Notes: generated from the letters alone by a model not told the origin. A stretch of DNA of 64,000 nucleotides from Inquilinus limosus_F (GCF_051487185.1 NZ_JAHVDK010000008.1:62001-126000); one strand, 5' to 3'; counted from the first letter of the stretch, positions 1-9,330 are shown. Translations and numbers: made by a program.

Positions 1-626
1 CGCGGGCTGCGGCGATGCACCGCCTCGGCGCACAGCTCCTTGCCCGTGCCGCTCTCGCCGGTGATGAAGACGGTGGCCTTCGACACCGCCGCCGAATCGA
101 TGATCCGATACACCGCCTGCATCGCCAGCGACCGGCCGATGAAGCCGTAGTAGCGGTCGCGGCCGAGATCCTCGCGCCAGGCTTCGACCTCGCGCTGCAG
201 CCGCATCCGCTCCAGCGTGTTGCGGACGGTCACGGTCAGCCGGTCGCCGGGGAAGGGCTTGACCAGGAAGTCGAAGGCGCCGAGCCGCATCGCCTCGACC
301 GCGATGTTGACCGAGCCATGGGCTGTGATCACGATCGCCGCGACCGGGATCTGCTGCTCCCGGATATGCTGCAGGATCTCCATGCCGTTCATGTCGGGCA
401 GGTTCAGGTCGAGCAGCACGGTCGCATAGTGCCCCAGCGCCAGCGCCGCGAGCGCATCGGCCCCGGTTTCGGCATGATCGACGGCAATGCCGGCCTTGGA
501 CAGGGTCTCGATGTAGAGCCGCGCCAGCGCCGGCATGTCCTCGACCAGGAGCACGGCCGCGGGATCGGCCGCCTGCGTTTCAGCGAGGGGAGCCATGGCG
601 ATATCGTGGCCCATGGAAGCATCCAT
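1..626 (-). CDS. sigma-54-dependent response regulator, LuxO-like (C-terminus cut by window edge)
   Basis: Two-component response regulator and sigma-54 activator. Translating the minus strand gives a receiver domain (VLLVEDMPALARLY, then the phospho-acceptor Asp in VLLDLNLPDMNG, then ITAHGS and the conserved Lys of LVKPFPGD). A linker follows, then the start of an AAA+ domain with IGRSLAMQAVYRIIDSAA and the Walker A motif GESGTGKE. The RIIDSAASKATVFITGESG stretch closely recalls LuxO of Vibrio. The rest of the AAA+ domain and the Fis-type DNA-binding domain lie outside the window. The start is uncertain: in-frame ATGs lie at 626, 614 and 596, none with a convincing Shine-Dalgarno. The sensor partner is not visible. 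The gene is divergent from the aldehyde dehydrogenase. Confidence 0.88.
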   Translation of the reverse strand, partial: MDASMGHDIAMAPLAETQAADPAAVLLVEDMPALARLYIETLSKAGIAVDHAETGADALAALALGHYATVLLDLNLPDMNGMEILQHIREQQIPVAAIVITAHGSVNIAVEAMRLGAFDFLVKPFPGDRLTVTVRNTLERMRLQREVEAWREDLGRDRYYGFIGRSLAMQAVYRIIDSAAVSKATVFITGESGTGKELCAEAVHRRSP

Positions 627-722
627 CTTCAACAATAGCCCGCAAGAAGAATTCGTCTTAAACGCAACGACGTGCCGAGCCTGCCCCATCACGACGAACG
701 GTCCGGAGACAGAAAGAACATC

Positions 723-2168
723 ATGATAGGTCCGAAAACAATTCTGATCGATGGAATTTGGAACGGCGCGGAGGATGGCCGCACCGTTCCGGTGATCGAC
801 CCGTCGACCGGGGCGGAATTCGACAGCCTCGCCCGCGGCGGCGCGGCCGAGATCGACGCCGCCGTCCGGGCCGCGCGCCGGGCCTTCGACGATGGACCCT
901 GGGGGCGGATGCCCGCGGTCGAGCGCGGCCGCATCCTGACCCGCCTCGGCCGCGCCATCGAGGCGGATTTCGAGACGCTGTGGCGGCTCGAGGCCGCCGA
1001 CGCCGGCAAGCCGGTGAAGCAGGCCAAGGCCGACATCACCGCCTGCGCCCGCTATTTCGAATTCTACGGCGGCGCCTGCGACAAGCACCACGGCACCACC
1101 ATCCCCTATCTCGACGGCTACACCGTGCTGACGGTGAAGGAGCCCTACGGCGTCACCGGCCACGTCATCCCGTGGAACTACCCGGCGCAGATCTTCGGCC
1201 GCACCATCGGCGGCGCCCTGGCCGCCGGCAATGCCTGCGTGCTTAAGCCGGCGGAGGATGCCTGCCTGACGCCGCTGCGCATCGCCCAGCTGGCGCTGGA
1301 GGCCGGGCTGCCGCCGGGGGCGCTGAACGTCGTCACCGGCCTGGGCGCAGAGGCGGGCGCCGCTCTGGCCGCGCATCCCGGCATCGACCACATCAGCTTC
1401 ACCGGGTCGCCCGCCACCGGCGCCGCGATCCAGGCCGCGGCGGCAAAGTTCAACCGGCCGGTGACGATGGAGCTGGGGGGCAAGTCGCCGCAGCTGGTCT
1501 TCGATGACGCCGATGCCGAGGCCGCCCTGCCCTTCGTCACCGCCGCGATCGTGCAGAATGCCGGCCAGACCTGCTCCGCCGGCAGCCGCCTGCTGCTGCA
1601 GGACGGCATCGCCGACGAGTTCCTCGCCGCGCTGGGCGACCGGTTCCGGGCGCTCGAGACCGGGCCCTGGGACCGCGACCCGGATTGCGGCCCGCTGATC
1701 AGCGCCCGGCAGCAGGAGCGGGTGCGCGGTCATCTCGACCGCGCCCGGGCCGACGGACTGCCGGTGCTGGCCGAGGGACGCCTCTCCCCGAACGCCCCGG
1801 CCGGCGGCTTCTACCAGGTGCCAACCCTGATCGGCGACGTGCCGCCCGGCCACCCGCTGGCGCAGGAGGAGGTGTTCGGCCCGGTGCTGGCGGTGCTGCG
1901 CTTCCGCGACGAGGAGGAGGCGATCCGCCTGGCCAACGGCACCGAATTCGGCCTGGTCGCCGGGGTCTGGACCCGCGACGGCGCCCGGCAGCTGCGCTGC
2001 GCCCGCCGGGTCCGGGCCGGCCAGGTCTTCGTCAACAACTACGGCGCCGGCGGCGGCGTCGAGCTGCCCTTCGGCGGCATGAAGCGCTCCGGCTTCGGCC
2101 GCGAGAAGGCGATGGAAGGGCTGGACCATTTCAGCGTGACCAAGACCATCGCCATCCGGCACGGATAG
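723..2168 (+). CDS. NAD(P)-dependent aldehyde dehydrogenase family protein
   Basis: Oxidises an aldehyde to a carboxylic acid; the substrate cannot be told from sequence. The 481-residue length is standard for the family. The general base Glu is about residue 250 (TMELGGKSPQ) and the nucleophile Cys about residue 284 (NAGQTCSAGSR), with the usual 34-residue spacing. The N-terminal NAD-binding fold carries VIPWNYP, and the C-terminal PFGGMKRSGFGRE motif is present. An in-frame ATG 51 bases upstream exists, but the start at 723 begins the conserved family N-terminus and follows a GGAGA. The SDR gene starts 222 bases downstream on the same strand, so the pair may act in one alcohol/aldehyde oxidation route (inference). 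Confidence 0.93.
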   Translation: MIGPKTILIDGIWNGAEDGRTVPVIDPSTGAEFDSLARGGAAEIDAAVRAARRAFDDGPWGRMPAVERGRILTRLGRAIEADFETLWRLEAADAGKPVKQAKADITACARYFEFYGGACDKHHGTTIPYLDGYTVLTVKEPYGVTGHVIPWNYPAQIFGRTIGGALAAGNACVLKPAEDACLTPLRIAQLALEAGLPPGALNVVTGLGAEAGAALAAHPGIDHISFTGSPATGAAIQAAAAKFNRPVTMELGGKSPQLVFDDADAEAALPFVTAAIVQNAGQTCSAGSRLLLQDGIADEFLAALGDRFRALETGPWDRDPDCGPLISARQQERVRGHLDRARADGLPVLAEGRLSPNAPAGGFYQVPTLIGDVPPGHPLAQEEVFGPVLAVLRFRDEEEAIRLANGTEFGLVAGVWTRDGARQLRCARRVRAGQVFVNNYGAGGGVELPFGGMKRSGFGREKAMEGLDHFSVTKTIAIRHG

Positions 2169-2390
2169 CGATGGCCTCGGGGCCGGGCGCAGCGATCGAA
2201 GATCCGCGCCCGGCTCATACCACCTCGGCGGACATTCGCCTCCCGCTGCCGCGGCCCTGCCCCTATAGTCCGGCCATTCGACGTCCGGCACACCACCGGA
2301 GCAGACGGCGGTCCGGGCGCCCGGCACAGGGCGGCGCCCCCGCCCGCGACACGACCACCACACGACCAGGACAGGCAAGAGGGACAGGGC

Positions 2391-3146
2391 ATGCGGCTCG
2401 AAGGCAAGGTGGCTATCGTCACCGGCGCGGCGTCAGGCTTCGGCAAGGGCATCGCCGAGCGCTTCGTGCGGGAAGGCGCCAGCGTGCTGATCGCCGATCT
2501 GTCGGCCGAGGCCGGCGAGGCGGTGGCCGCGGCGCTGAACCAGGAGCGGCCGGGCGCCGCCCGCTTCGTCCGCACCGACGTGTCGCGCGACGCCGACACC
2601 GCGGTCGCCGTCGCCACCGCGGTCGAGGCCTTCGGCGGGCTCGACATCGTCGTCAACAATGCCGGCTACACCCATCGCAACAAGCCGATGGCCGAGGTCA
2701 GCGAGGACGAGTTCGACCGCATCTTCGCGGTCAATGTGAAGGCGATCTTCCTGTCGGTCCGACACGCCGCCCCGCATCTCTCGGCCAAGGGCGGCTCGAT
2801 CCTCAACATCGCCTCGACCGCGGGCCTGCGGCCGCGGCCCGGCCTGACCTGGTACAACGCCTCCAAGGGCGCCGTGATCACCGCCACCAAGTCGATGGCG
2901 GTCGAGCTGGCGCCGAAGCAGATCCGGGTCAACTGCCTGTGCCCGGTGCTGGGCCAGACCGGCCTGACCTCCACCTTCCTTGGCGACGACACGCCGGAGC
3001 GGCGGGCCCAGTTCCTGGCCACCATCCCGCTCGGCCGCATGAGCACGCCCGAGGACATCGCCAACGCCGCGCTGTACCTGTCATCGGACGAGGCCGCCTT
3101 CATCACCGGCGTGGCGCTCGAGGTCGACGGCGGCCGCTGCATCTAG
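2391..3146 (+). CDS. SDR family oxidoreductase (classical, FabG-like)
   Basis: NAD(P)-dependent short-chain dehydrogenase/reductase of 251 residues. The Rossmann nucleotide-binding motif TGAASGFG is near residue 11, NNAG is near residue 88, and the catalytic Ser142-Tyr155-Lys159 set is intact (NIASTAGL, then WYNASK). The C-terminal LEVDGG motif is typical. Members range from 3-oxoacyl-ACP reductases to sugar and alcohol dehydrogenases, so the substrate is open. It follows the aldehyde dehydrogenase on the same strand, which suggests, but does not prove, a shared catabolic role. Confidence 0.92.
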   Translation: MRLEGKVAIVTGAASGFGKGIAERFVREGASVLIADLSAEAGEAVAAALNQERPGAARFVRTDVSRDADTAVAVATAVEAFGGLDIVVNNAGYTHRNKPMAEVSEDEFDRIFAVNVKAIFLSVRHAAPHLSAKGGSILNIASTAGLRPRPGLTWYNASKGAVITATKSMAVELAPKQIRVNCLCPVLGQTGLTSTFLGDDTPERRAQFLATIPLGRMSTPEDIANAALYLSSDEAAFITGVALEVDGGRCI

Positions 3147-3292
3147 GAGCCGCTGAACGAGGCGGATCGCAGCCGGGGCTTGCCTCACGGCCACGATCCC
3201 CGCACCCTCGGCGCTCGAGGCAGCGAAGGGGCGATGGGCATGCCAGCAACGGGCGGGTTGTCGACGGCACGCCATCCGACTAGGAAGGCGCG

Positions 3293-5179
3293 ATGACGAC
3301 CATCGCAACCGCCTCGCGCGACGGCCAATCGCTCGCCCCCAAGCTGCTCGGCGTCATCGGCGTCGTGTACGGGGACATCGGCACCAGCCCGCTCTACACC
3401 ATCCGCGAATGCTTCACCCATCCGGGCGCCCCCGGCGTCTCCGAGGGTGCGGTGCTGGGCGTGCTGTCGCTGATCTTCTGGGCGACGACGCTGATCATCA
3501 CGGTCAAATACGTCTCCTTCGTGATGCGCGCCGACAACCGCGGCGAGGGCGGCGTCCTGGCCCTGACGGCCCTGGCCTTCCGGTCGCGCCGGGGGGCGAA
3601 ATGGGGACACTTCATCGTCCTGATGGGCATCATCGGCGCCGCGCTGTTCTACGGCGACGGTGTCATCACCCCGGCGATCTCGGTGCTCAGCGCCGTCGAG
3701 GGTTTGGGCATCGCGACACCGCTGTTCGACCCCTACATCATCCCGCTGACGCTGATCATCCTGACCCTGATCTTCATGGTCCAGGCCCACGGCACGGCCA
3801 AGGTCGGCTCGGCCTTCGGCCCGATCATGTGCCTGTGGTTCCTGGTCATCGGCCTGCTCGGCGCGGCCCAGATCGTGAACCGTCCCGACGTGCTGGCGGC
3901 GATCTGGCCGAACCACGCGGTCGAGCTGTTCGCCAGCCATCCCTGGGCCGCGATCGTCGTGCTCGGCTCGGTGGTGCTGGCGGTGACCGGCGGCGAGGCG
4001 CTCTACGCCGATATGGGCCATTTCGGCCGCGGCCCGATCCGCATCGCCTGGCTCAGCTTCGTCTGGCCGGCCCTGCTGCTGAACTATTTCGGCCAGGGGG
4101 CGCTGCTGATCCAGAACCCCGCGGCGATCGAATCGCCCTTCTACCTGCTGGCGCCGTCCTGGGGCCTGTACCCGATGGTGGTCCTGGCCACCATGGCCAC
4201 GGTGATCGCCTCCCAGGCCGTGATCTCCGGCGCCTTCTCGGTCAGCCAGCAGGCGGCCCAGCTGGGCTACATGCCGCGGCTGCAGATCCGCCACACCTCG
4301 GCCGAGGAGAAGGGCCAGATCTACATCTCCCGCGTCAATTGGTCGCTCTACGCCATGGTCGTCATCCTGGTGGTCGGCTTCGGCTCGTCCAGCGCCCTGG
4401 CCGGCGCCTACGGCATCGCCGTGACCGGCACCATGGCTGTGACCAGCGTGCTGGCCTATCTCGTCGCCCGCCACCGCTGGGGCTGGAGCCGCTGGACGGC
4501 GCTGCCGCTGTTCGCGCTGTTCCTGTTCATCGACCTCGCCTTCTTCGGCGCCAACACGATCAAGATCCTGCACGGCGGCTGGTTCCCGCTGGTGCTGGCC
4601 GTGGTGCTGACGACGCTGATGTGGGTCTGGCGCAAGGGCCGCGAGATCCTGTACCGCCGCCGCTACCGCGACGCCATCCCGCTGGCGACCTTCGTCGAAG
4701 GCAAGATGTACAAGCGGGCGCATCGCGTGCCCGGCACCGGCATCTTCATGACCGGCAATGTCGGCGTCGTGCCCTTCGCCCTGCTGCACAACCTGAAGCA
4801 CAACAAGATCATCCACGAGCGCGTGGTGCTGCTGAAGGTCGAGACCACGGACGAGCCGCGGGTCGATGACGAGCAGCGCATCGAGATCAAGGATCTCGGC
4901 GACGGCTTCTACACCGTGATCGTGCGCTACGGCTTCCAGCAGCAGCCGGACATCCCGCGCGCCCTCGCCGCCTGCGGCAGCAAGGGGCTGGGCTTCAACA
5001 TGGCCGACACCTCCTTCTTCATGAGCCGGGAGTATTTCGTGCCGTCGCCGCGGCCGGAGCTGCCGCCCTGGCAGGAATGGCTGTTCATCCTGATGTCGAA
5101 CAACGCGCTGAGCGCCACCGAGTTCTTCCGCATCCCGGCCAACCGCGCGGTCGAGCTGGGCTCGCATCTGGAGATCTGA
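3293..5179 (+). CDS. kup: Kup-type low-affinity potassium uptake protein
   Basis: Inner-membrane K+ uptake permease (KUP/HAK/KT family, likely K+/H+ symport). At 628 residues it matches the usual length of about 620-630. The N-terminal signature LGVIGVVYGDIGTSPLYT is almost canonical, and FYGDGVITPAISVLSAVEG is the second family hallmark. About twelve hydrophobic segments cover residues 15-450, followed by a cytoplasmic C-terminal domain of roughly 180 residues ending ELGSHLEI. It starts 147 bases after the SDR gene and converges on dctM, with 27 bases between the stop codons. A larger minus-strand open frame over this gene is an antisense shadow. Confidence 0.96.
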   Translation: MTTIATASRDGQSLAPKLLGVIGVVYGDIGTSPLYTIRECFTHPGAPGVSEGAVLGVLSLIFWATTLIITVKYVSFVMRADNRGEGGVLALTALAFRSRRGAKWGHFIVLMGIIGAALFYGDGVITPAISVLSAVEGLGIATPLFDPYIIPLTLIILTLIFMVQAHGTAKVGSAFGPIMCLWFLVIGLLGAAQIVNRPDVLAAIWPNHAVELFASHPWAAIVVLGSVVLAVTGGEALYADMGHFGRGPIRIAWLSFVWPALLLNYFGQGALLIQNPAAIESPFYLLAPSWGLYPMVVLATMATVIASQAVISGAFSVSQQAAQLGYMPRLQIRHTSAEEKGQIYISRVNWSLYAMVVILVVGFGSSSALAGAYGIAVTGTMAVTSVLAYLVARHRWGWSRWTALPLFALFLFIDLAFFGANTIKILHGGWFPLVLAVVLTTLMWVWRKGREILYRRRYRDAIPLATFVEGKMYKRAHRVPGTGIFMTGNVGVVPFALLHNLKHNKIIHERVVLLKVETTDEPRVDDEQRIEIKDLGDGFYTVIVRYGFQQQPDIPRALAACGSKGLGFNMADTSFFMSREYFVPSPRPELPPWQEWLFILMSNNALSATEFFRIPANRAVELGSHLEI

Positions 5180-5202
5180 GGCTGCGCCTTTCGCCGCCTC
5201 AG
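5176..5202. terminator. stem-loop between convergent kup and dctM
   Basis: CTGAGGC at 5176-5182 pairs with GCCTCAG at 5196-5202 around a 13-base loop. It overlaps the kup stop codon and lies just before the dctM stop on the other strand. There is no clear T-run on the plus side, so intrinsic termination is only suggested by position. Confidence 0.4.
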
Positions 5203-5206
5203 CCCC

Positions 5207-6535
5207 TCAGCGATAAAGATAAGTTGGCAGCCACAGGCCGATCTCCGGAAAGACATAGAGCAGCACCATCGCCACCAGCACCAGGCCGAGGAACGGCATC
5301 ACGCCGGAGAAGATCTGGTTGATCGCGACCCCCGGCGGCGCCACGCCCTTGAGGTAGAAGGGCGCCATCGCCACCGGCGGCGACAGGAACGAGGTCTGAA
5401 TGTTCAGGGCCACCAGCAGCCCCCAGAACAGCGGGTCGATGCCGAAATGGTGCAGCAGCGGCAGGAAAATCGGCACGAAGATCACGATGATCTCGGTCCA
5501 TTCCAGCGGCCAGCCGAGCAGGAAGATGATCACCTGGGTCAGGATCATGAACTGCACCGGGCTGAGGTCGAGCGCCAGCACCACGTCCTTGATCACCTGC
5601 TGGCCGCCGAGCAGCCCGAAGACCGAGGAGAAGATGGCCGAGCCGACGAACAGCCAGCAGACCATGGCCGTCGCCCGGATCGTCAGATGCACCGCCTCGG
5701 TCAGCTTCGCCGTGCTGAAGCTGCGGTAGGCGACGGCGAGGACCAGGGCGCCGAGCGCCCCGATCGCCGCCGCCTCCGACGGCGTGGCGAGGCCGAAGAC
5801 GATGGCGCCGAGCACCGCCGTCACCAGCGTCGCCAGCGGGAAGAAGGAGGTCAGCAGCTCGCGCACCACCTGGATGAAAGGCACCTCCGTGATCTCGCGC
5901 GGCAGGGCCGGCGCCAGGGCGGGGTTCAGCCAGGCACGGACGACCACATAGGCGACGTAGAGCGCGGCCAGCATGAAGCCGGGGAAGAACGCCCCGGCAT
6001 AGAGCTGCACCGGCGACACCCCGGCGGTGGCGCCGTACAGGATCAGCATGATCGAGGGCGGGATCAGGATGCCGAGGCAGCCGCCGGCGCAGACCACGCC
6101 GGAGGACAGCTTGACGTCGTAGCCGGCCTTGAGCATCGCCGGGAAGGCCAGGAGGCCCATCAGGGTGACGACGGCGCCGACGATGCCGGTCGCGGTCGCG
6201 AACAGGGCGCAGGTGGCGAGGGTGGCGACGGCGAGCGCGCCGGGCACGTTGCGCGCCGCGATCTGGATGCTGTGGAACAATCGGTCGAGGATGTTCGCCC
6301 GTTCCACCACATAGCCCATGAACAGGAACAGCGGCACGGGGATCAGCGTCTCGTTGGTCATCACCTCGAAGGTCTTGCGGACCACCAGGGCGAAGACCGG
6401 CGCATCGCGGAAACCGAAATAGTAGAAGGCGAAGCCGACCCCCATCGCCATCAGCGAGAAGGCGATCGGGAAGCCGAGCATGATCACGAAGATGAAGGCG
6501 CCGAGCATCAGGATGCCGACTTCCGGATTGCTCAT
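5207..6535 (-). CDS. dctM: TRAP transporter large permease subunit (DctM)
   Basis: Membrane channel subunit of a tripartite ATP-independent periplasmic transporter, driven by an ion gradient. It has 442 residues with about 12 hydrophobic segments. DctM-typical stretches include the N-terminal GILMLGAFIFVIMLG and an internal GILIPPSIMLILYG. Its ATG overlaps the dctQ stop (ATGA), so the two are translationally coupled. Together with dctQ and dctP it forms a full TRAP system transcribed dctP-dctQ-dctM. Confidence 0.95.
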   Translation of the reverse strand: MSNPEVGILMLGAFIFVIMLGFPIAFSLMAMGVGFAFYYFGFRDAPVFALVVRKTFEVMTNETLIPVPLFLFMGYVVERANILDRLFHSIQIAARNVPGALAVATLATCALFATATGIVGAVVTLMGLLAFPAMLKAGYDVKLSSGVVCAGGCLGILIPPSIMLILYGATAGVSPVQLYAGAFFPGFMLAALYVAYVVVRAWLNPALAPALPREITEVPFIQVVRELLTSFFPLATLVTAVLGAIVFGLATPSEAAAIGALGALVLAVAYRSFSTAKLTEAVHLTIRATAMVCWLFVGSAIFSSVFGLLGGQQVIKDVVLALDLSPVQFMILTQVIIFLLGWPLEWTEIIVIFVPIFLPLLHHFGIDPLFWGLLVALNIQTSFLSPPVAMAPFYLKGVAPPGVAINQIFSGVMPFLGLVLVAMVLLYVFPEIGLWLPTYLYR

Positions 6536-7122
6536 CGCCCGTTCCCCTCCCCCTCGCCGCGCGCGGCGGCGGCCTGCTTCAGGATCTGCTGCTCCAGCTC
6601 CTCGACATCCTTCAGCCGCTGCGGCCAGCGGCCGGTGCGGATGCAGTCGAGGCAGCGGATCACCTCGACCGCGCCCTGCAGCAGCATCAGGCAGCCGACG
6701 ATCGGGATCAGCGTCTTGAACGGGTAGAGGATCGGCGCGCCGGGGCTGTTCGAGCGCTCGCCGATCGCCCAGGACCGCGACGCTTCGAGATAGCCGGCCC
6801 AGATCAGCGCGGCGATGCCGGGGAAGAAGAACAGGAAATAGAGGATCAGGTCCATCCAGGCCTGTCGCCGCGGCGACCAGGTGCGGTACAGGAAGTCGCC
6901 CCGCACATGGCCATTGCGCGACAGCGTGTAGGCGCCGCCGAGCATGAACAGCGTGCCGTACAGCATGTAGCTGGCGTCGTAGGCCCAGGTGGTCGGGCTG
7001 CGGAACAGGTAGCGGGCGAACACCTCGTAGCTGATCACCAGCGTCAGCGCGAGGATCGCCCAGGCGGCGATCCGCCCGATCCAGGCGTTGAGCCGGTCGA
7101 CGGCGAGGAGCACACGATGCAT
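6532..7122 (-). CDS. dctQ: TRAP transporter small permease subunit (DctQ)
   Basis: Small four-helix membrane subunit that pairs with DctM. It has 196 residues with hydrophobic segments near residues 15-35, 50-70, 90-112 and 140-160 and a charged C-terminal tail. YEVFARYLFRSPTTW is a typical first-loop motif. The stop overlaps the dctM start by four bases. About 70 bases with a strong stem-loop separate it from dctP, a common arrangement for making more binding protein than permease. The Shine-Dalgarno before this ATG is weak. Confidence 0.93.
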   Translation of the reverse strand: MHRVLLAVDRLNAWIGRIAAWAILALTLVISYEVFARYLFRSPTTWAYDASYMLYGTLFMLGGAYTLSRNGHVRGDFLYRTWSPRRQAWMDLILYFLFFFPGIAALIWAGYLEASRSWAIGERSNSPGAPILYPFKTLIPIVGCLMLLQGAVEVIRCLDCIRTGRWPQRLKDVEELEQQILKQAAAARGEGEGNGR

Positions 7123-7157
7123 CGGCGGCCCGAGCCTCCCTTGCAGATGGCCGAACG

Positions 7158-7183
7158 AAAACGCCGGGGCGAAAGCCCCGGCG
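7158..7183 (-). terminator. GC-rich stem-loop with T-run between dctP and dctQ
   Basis: A perfect nine-base-pair stem (CGCCGGGGC / GCCCCGGCG) closes a four-base loop. On the minus strand it is followed by TTTTCGTT. It lies after the dctP stop and before dctQ, so it probably ends or attenuates most transcripts after the binding-protein gene, or protects the dctP mRNA 3' end. Confidence 0.65.
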
Positions 7184-7193
7184 CGGCCGGCGC

Positions 7194-8342
7194 TCAGGCG
7201 CCGAAGAAATGGTCGTAGGCGGGCTTGGACGCGACCTCGAAGCGGTTGTAGAACCCGACCACCCGCTTGGCCCAGTCCTTCTGCGACTGGATGACTTTGG
7301 CGAAGAAGGGCTCCTTGGACAGCTCGGCGATCACCTTGTCCCAGGCTTCGAGCTGGGCCTTCAGGATCGGCTCGGGTGTCGGCACGACCTTGACCCCCGC
7401 CGCCTCCATCGCCGCGAGATCGGCCGAATAGCGGTCCTGCTGCTTCCAGGACATGTCCGCCGAGGCCGCTTCGGCGGCGTATTTCAGGATCGCCTTCAGA
7501 TCCGGCTCCAGCTCCTCATAGATCTGCTTGTTGAAGATCACCTCGAAGCATTCCGCCGACTGGTGGTAGCTCTGCACCATGTAGGTCTTGCTGACGTCGG
7601 GGAAGCCGAGCACGCGGTCGGAGGACGGGTTGTTGAACTCGGCCGCGTCGATCACCCCGGTCTGCATCGACGGCACGATCTCGCCGCCCGGCAGGATGGT
7701 GACGGCGGTGCCCATGACATTGAACAGGTCGGCGGCGAGGCCGACGGTGCGGAATTTCAGCCCCTTGAGGTCGTCCGCGTCGGCGACGTCCCGGCGGAAC
7801 CAGCCCAGGGGCTGGGTCGGCATCGGACCGGTCAGGAAGCCGACCAGGTTGAGGCCGAGGACGCTGCCGACCAACTCGTCATACAGCGCCTGGCCGCCGC
7901 CGTATTTGATCCAGCCGAGCATCTGGTTGGCGGTCCAGCCGAAGGCCGGCGGCGTGCCGAACAGCGAGAACGCCTTGTGCTTGCCGTACCAGTAGGCGCA
8001 GACGCCGTGGCCGCCGTCGAGGATGCCGTCGTTGACGGCGTCCTGCAGCTCGAACGCCTTGACCACCGCCCCGGCGGGCAGGAGCTCGAGCGTCAGGCGG
8101 CCCAGCGCCATCTCGTTGACGCGGGTGACGTAGTCCTGTGCGAACTCGTTGAAGATGTCCTGGCTCGGCCAGGTGCTCTGGAACTTCAGCACGCGCCCCT
8201 GGGCGCGGGCGACATGCGGCGTGGCGAGGGTCGCCGCGCCGGCTGCGGCGCCGGCGACGACTGCCGTCCGCAGCAGGTTGCGACGCGTCGTCGGCGAGGT
8301 TTCGGTGCGAACGGGCGTGGAATCCGTCTTGGGATCAGCCAT
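7194..8342 (-). CDS. dctP: TRAP transporter substrate-binding protein (DctP), Tat-exported
   Basis: Periplasmic ligand-binding subunit of the TRAP system, 382 residues. The N-terminus has a twin-arginine signal (TTRRNLLRTAVVAGAAAG) ending in VARAQG, so it is probably exported folded. The mature part reads LKFQSTWPSQDIFNEFA and contains GVIDAAEFNNPSSDRVLGF. This resembles the TakP/mannitol-chloroaromatic group, whose known members bind 2-oxoacids. The ligand here cannot be assigned. The start at 8342 was chosen over an upstream in-frame extension because AGGGGAGGAC precedes it and the Tat signal begins there. It is the first gene of the operon, divergent from the CoA-transferase genes. Confidence 0.93.
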   Translation of the reverse strand: MADPKTDSTPVRTETSPTTRRNLLRTAVVAGAAAGAATLATPHVARAQGRVLKFQSTWPSQDIFNEFAQDYVTRVNEMALGRLTLELLPAGAVVKAFELQDAVNDGILDGGHGVCAYWYGKHKAFSLFGTPPAFGWTANQMLGWIKYGGGQALYDELVGSVLGLNLVGFLTGPMPTQPLGWFRRDVADADDLKGLKFRTVGLAADLFNVMGTAVTILPGGEIVPSMQTGVIDAAEFNNPSSDRVLGFPDVSKTYMVQSYHQSAECFEVIFNKQIYEELEPDLKAILKYAAEAASADMSWKQQDRYSADLAAMEAAGVKVVPTPEPILKAQLEAWDKVIAELSKEPFFAKVIQSQKDWAKRVVGFYNRFEVASKPAYDHFFGA

Positions 8343-8444
8343 GAAGTCCTCCCCTTGCTGGGCCGGGCGATGCCCGGCACTGCGATGCGCGGCAGGCACT
8401 TCGGAGGGCGCCTTTGATGCGCAATAAAGTCGTACTTTCTCACA

Positions 8445-8463
8445 GATGATCATAAGAATCATC
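8445..8463. promoter_or_regulatory. small palindrome in the dctP / CoA-transferase divergent region
   Basis: GATGAT at 8445-8450 and ATCATC at 8458-8463 form a perfect six-base inverted repeat around a seven-base A/T-rich spacer. It lies about 100 bases upstream of dctP and 160 upstream of the CoA-transferase A gene. The AT-rich setting in a GC-rich region and the divergent position fit an operator. No cognate regulator gene is adjacent. Confidence 0.35.
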
Positions 8464-8625
8464 CGGCAGGACCATCGTCGCAGCTTCGACTTTCGGTGAT
8501 GTCCCGGATCCGTCGCCGGCCCCCGCCGCAAACCGGCCGGCCGGCGACGTGGCCTCGATTGACACCCGCCCGCCGCCCGGCTTTAGTCCCTCGGCGCCCA
8601 GCTGATGCCCAATGGGAGGGACGGG

Positions 8626-9330
8626 ATGAAGAAGGTCTATCCGGATGCGACGGCGGCCCTGGCCGGCGTGCTCCGCGACGGGATGGTGATCATGGCCGGC
8701 GGCTTCGGCCTCTGCGGCATCCCCGAGAAGCTGATCGACGCCATCGCCGAGAGCGGCGTCAAGGGGCTGACGGTGATCTCGAACAATTGCGGCATCGACG
8801 GCGTCGGCCTCGGCAAGCTGCTTGAGCGCGGCCAGATCCGGAAGATGATCTCGTCCTATGTCGGCGAGAACAAGCTGTTCGCGCAGCAGTACCTGTCCGG
8901 CCAGCTGGAGCTTGAGTTCAACCCGCAGGGCACGTTGGCCGAGCGCATCCGCGCCGGCGGCGCCGGCATCCCCGCCTTCTTCACCAAGACCGGCGTCGGC
9001 ACCATCGTCGCGGAGGGCAAGGAGGTGCGGGAGTTCGACGGCGAGCAATACGTCATGGAGCGCGGGCTGTTCGCCGACCTCGCCATCGTCAAGGCCTGGA
9101 AGGGCGACACCGAGGGCAACCTGATCTATCGGAAGACGGCGCGGAACTTCAACCCGATGATGGCGACCGCCGCCAAGGTCACCGTGGCCGAGGTCGAGGA
9201 GCTGGTGGAGATCGGCGGGCTGGACCCGAACTTCGTCCACACCCCCGGCATCTATGTGAAGCGCATCCTCGAGGGCAAGGGCTACGAGAAGCGCATCGAG
9301 CAGCGCACCACCCGGCCGCGCGCCGCCTGA
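8626..9330 (+). CDS. scoA: 3-oxoacid CoA-transferase subunit A
   Basis: Alpha subunit of a succinyl-CoA:3-oxoacid CoA-transferase-type enzyme, used for ketone-body or other 3-oxoacid activation. It has 234 residues with the family signature GGFGLCGIPEKLI near residue 24, then ISNNCGIDG and ATAAKVTVAEVEELVE. The start at 8626 follows GGGAGGGACGGG; an ATG 21 bases earlier lacks the family N-terminus. The B subunit begins 16 bases after the stop, so the two are co-transcribed. Sister families use other acids, so the exact substrate is not proved. Confidence 0.93.
   Translation: MKKVYPDATAALAGVLRDGMVIMAGGFGLCGIPEKLIDAIAESGVKGLTVISNNCGIDGVGLGKLLERGQIRKMISSYVGENKLFAQQYLSGQLELEFNPQGTLAERIRAGGAGIPAFFTKTGVGTIVAEGKEVREFDGEQYVMERGLFADLAIVKAWKGDTEGNLIYRKTARNFNPMMATAAKVTVAEVEELVEIGGLDPNFVHTPGIYVKRILEGKGYEKRIEQRTTRPRAA

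Noticed and set aside
1685..3283. A 532-codon plus-strand frame across the aldehyde dehydrogenase end and the SDR gene
   Set aside because: Arg/Gly/Pro-rich shadow that overlaps two genes with intact catalytic motifs in other frames.
3185..5167. A 660-codon minus-strand open frame over the kup gene
   Set aside because: Its protein is a Gln/His/Arg/Asp-rich low-complexity string with no domain, and the plus-strand Kup protein is unmistakable. It is an antisense shadow caused by high GC.
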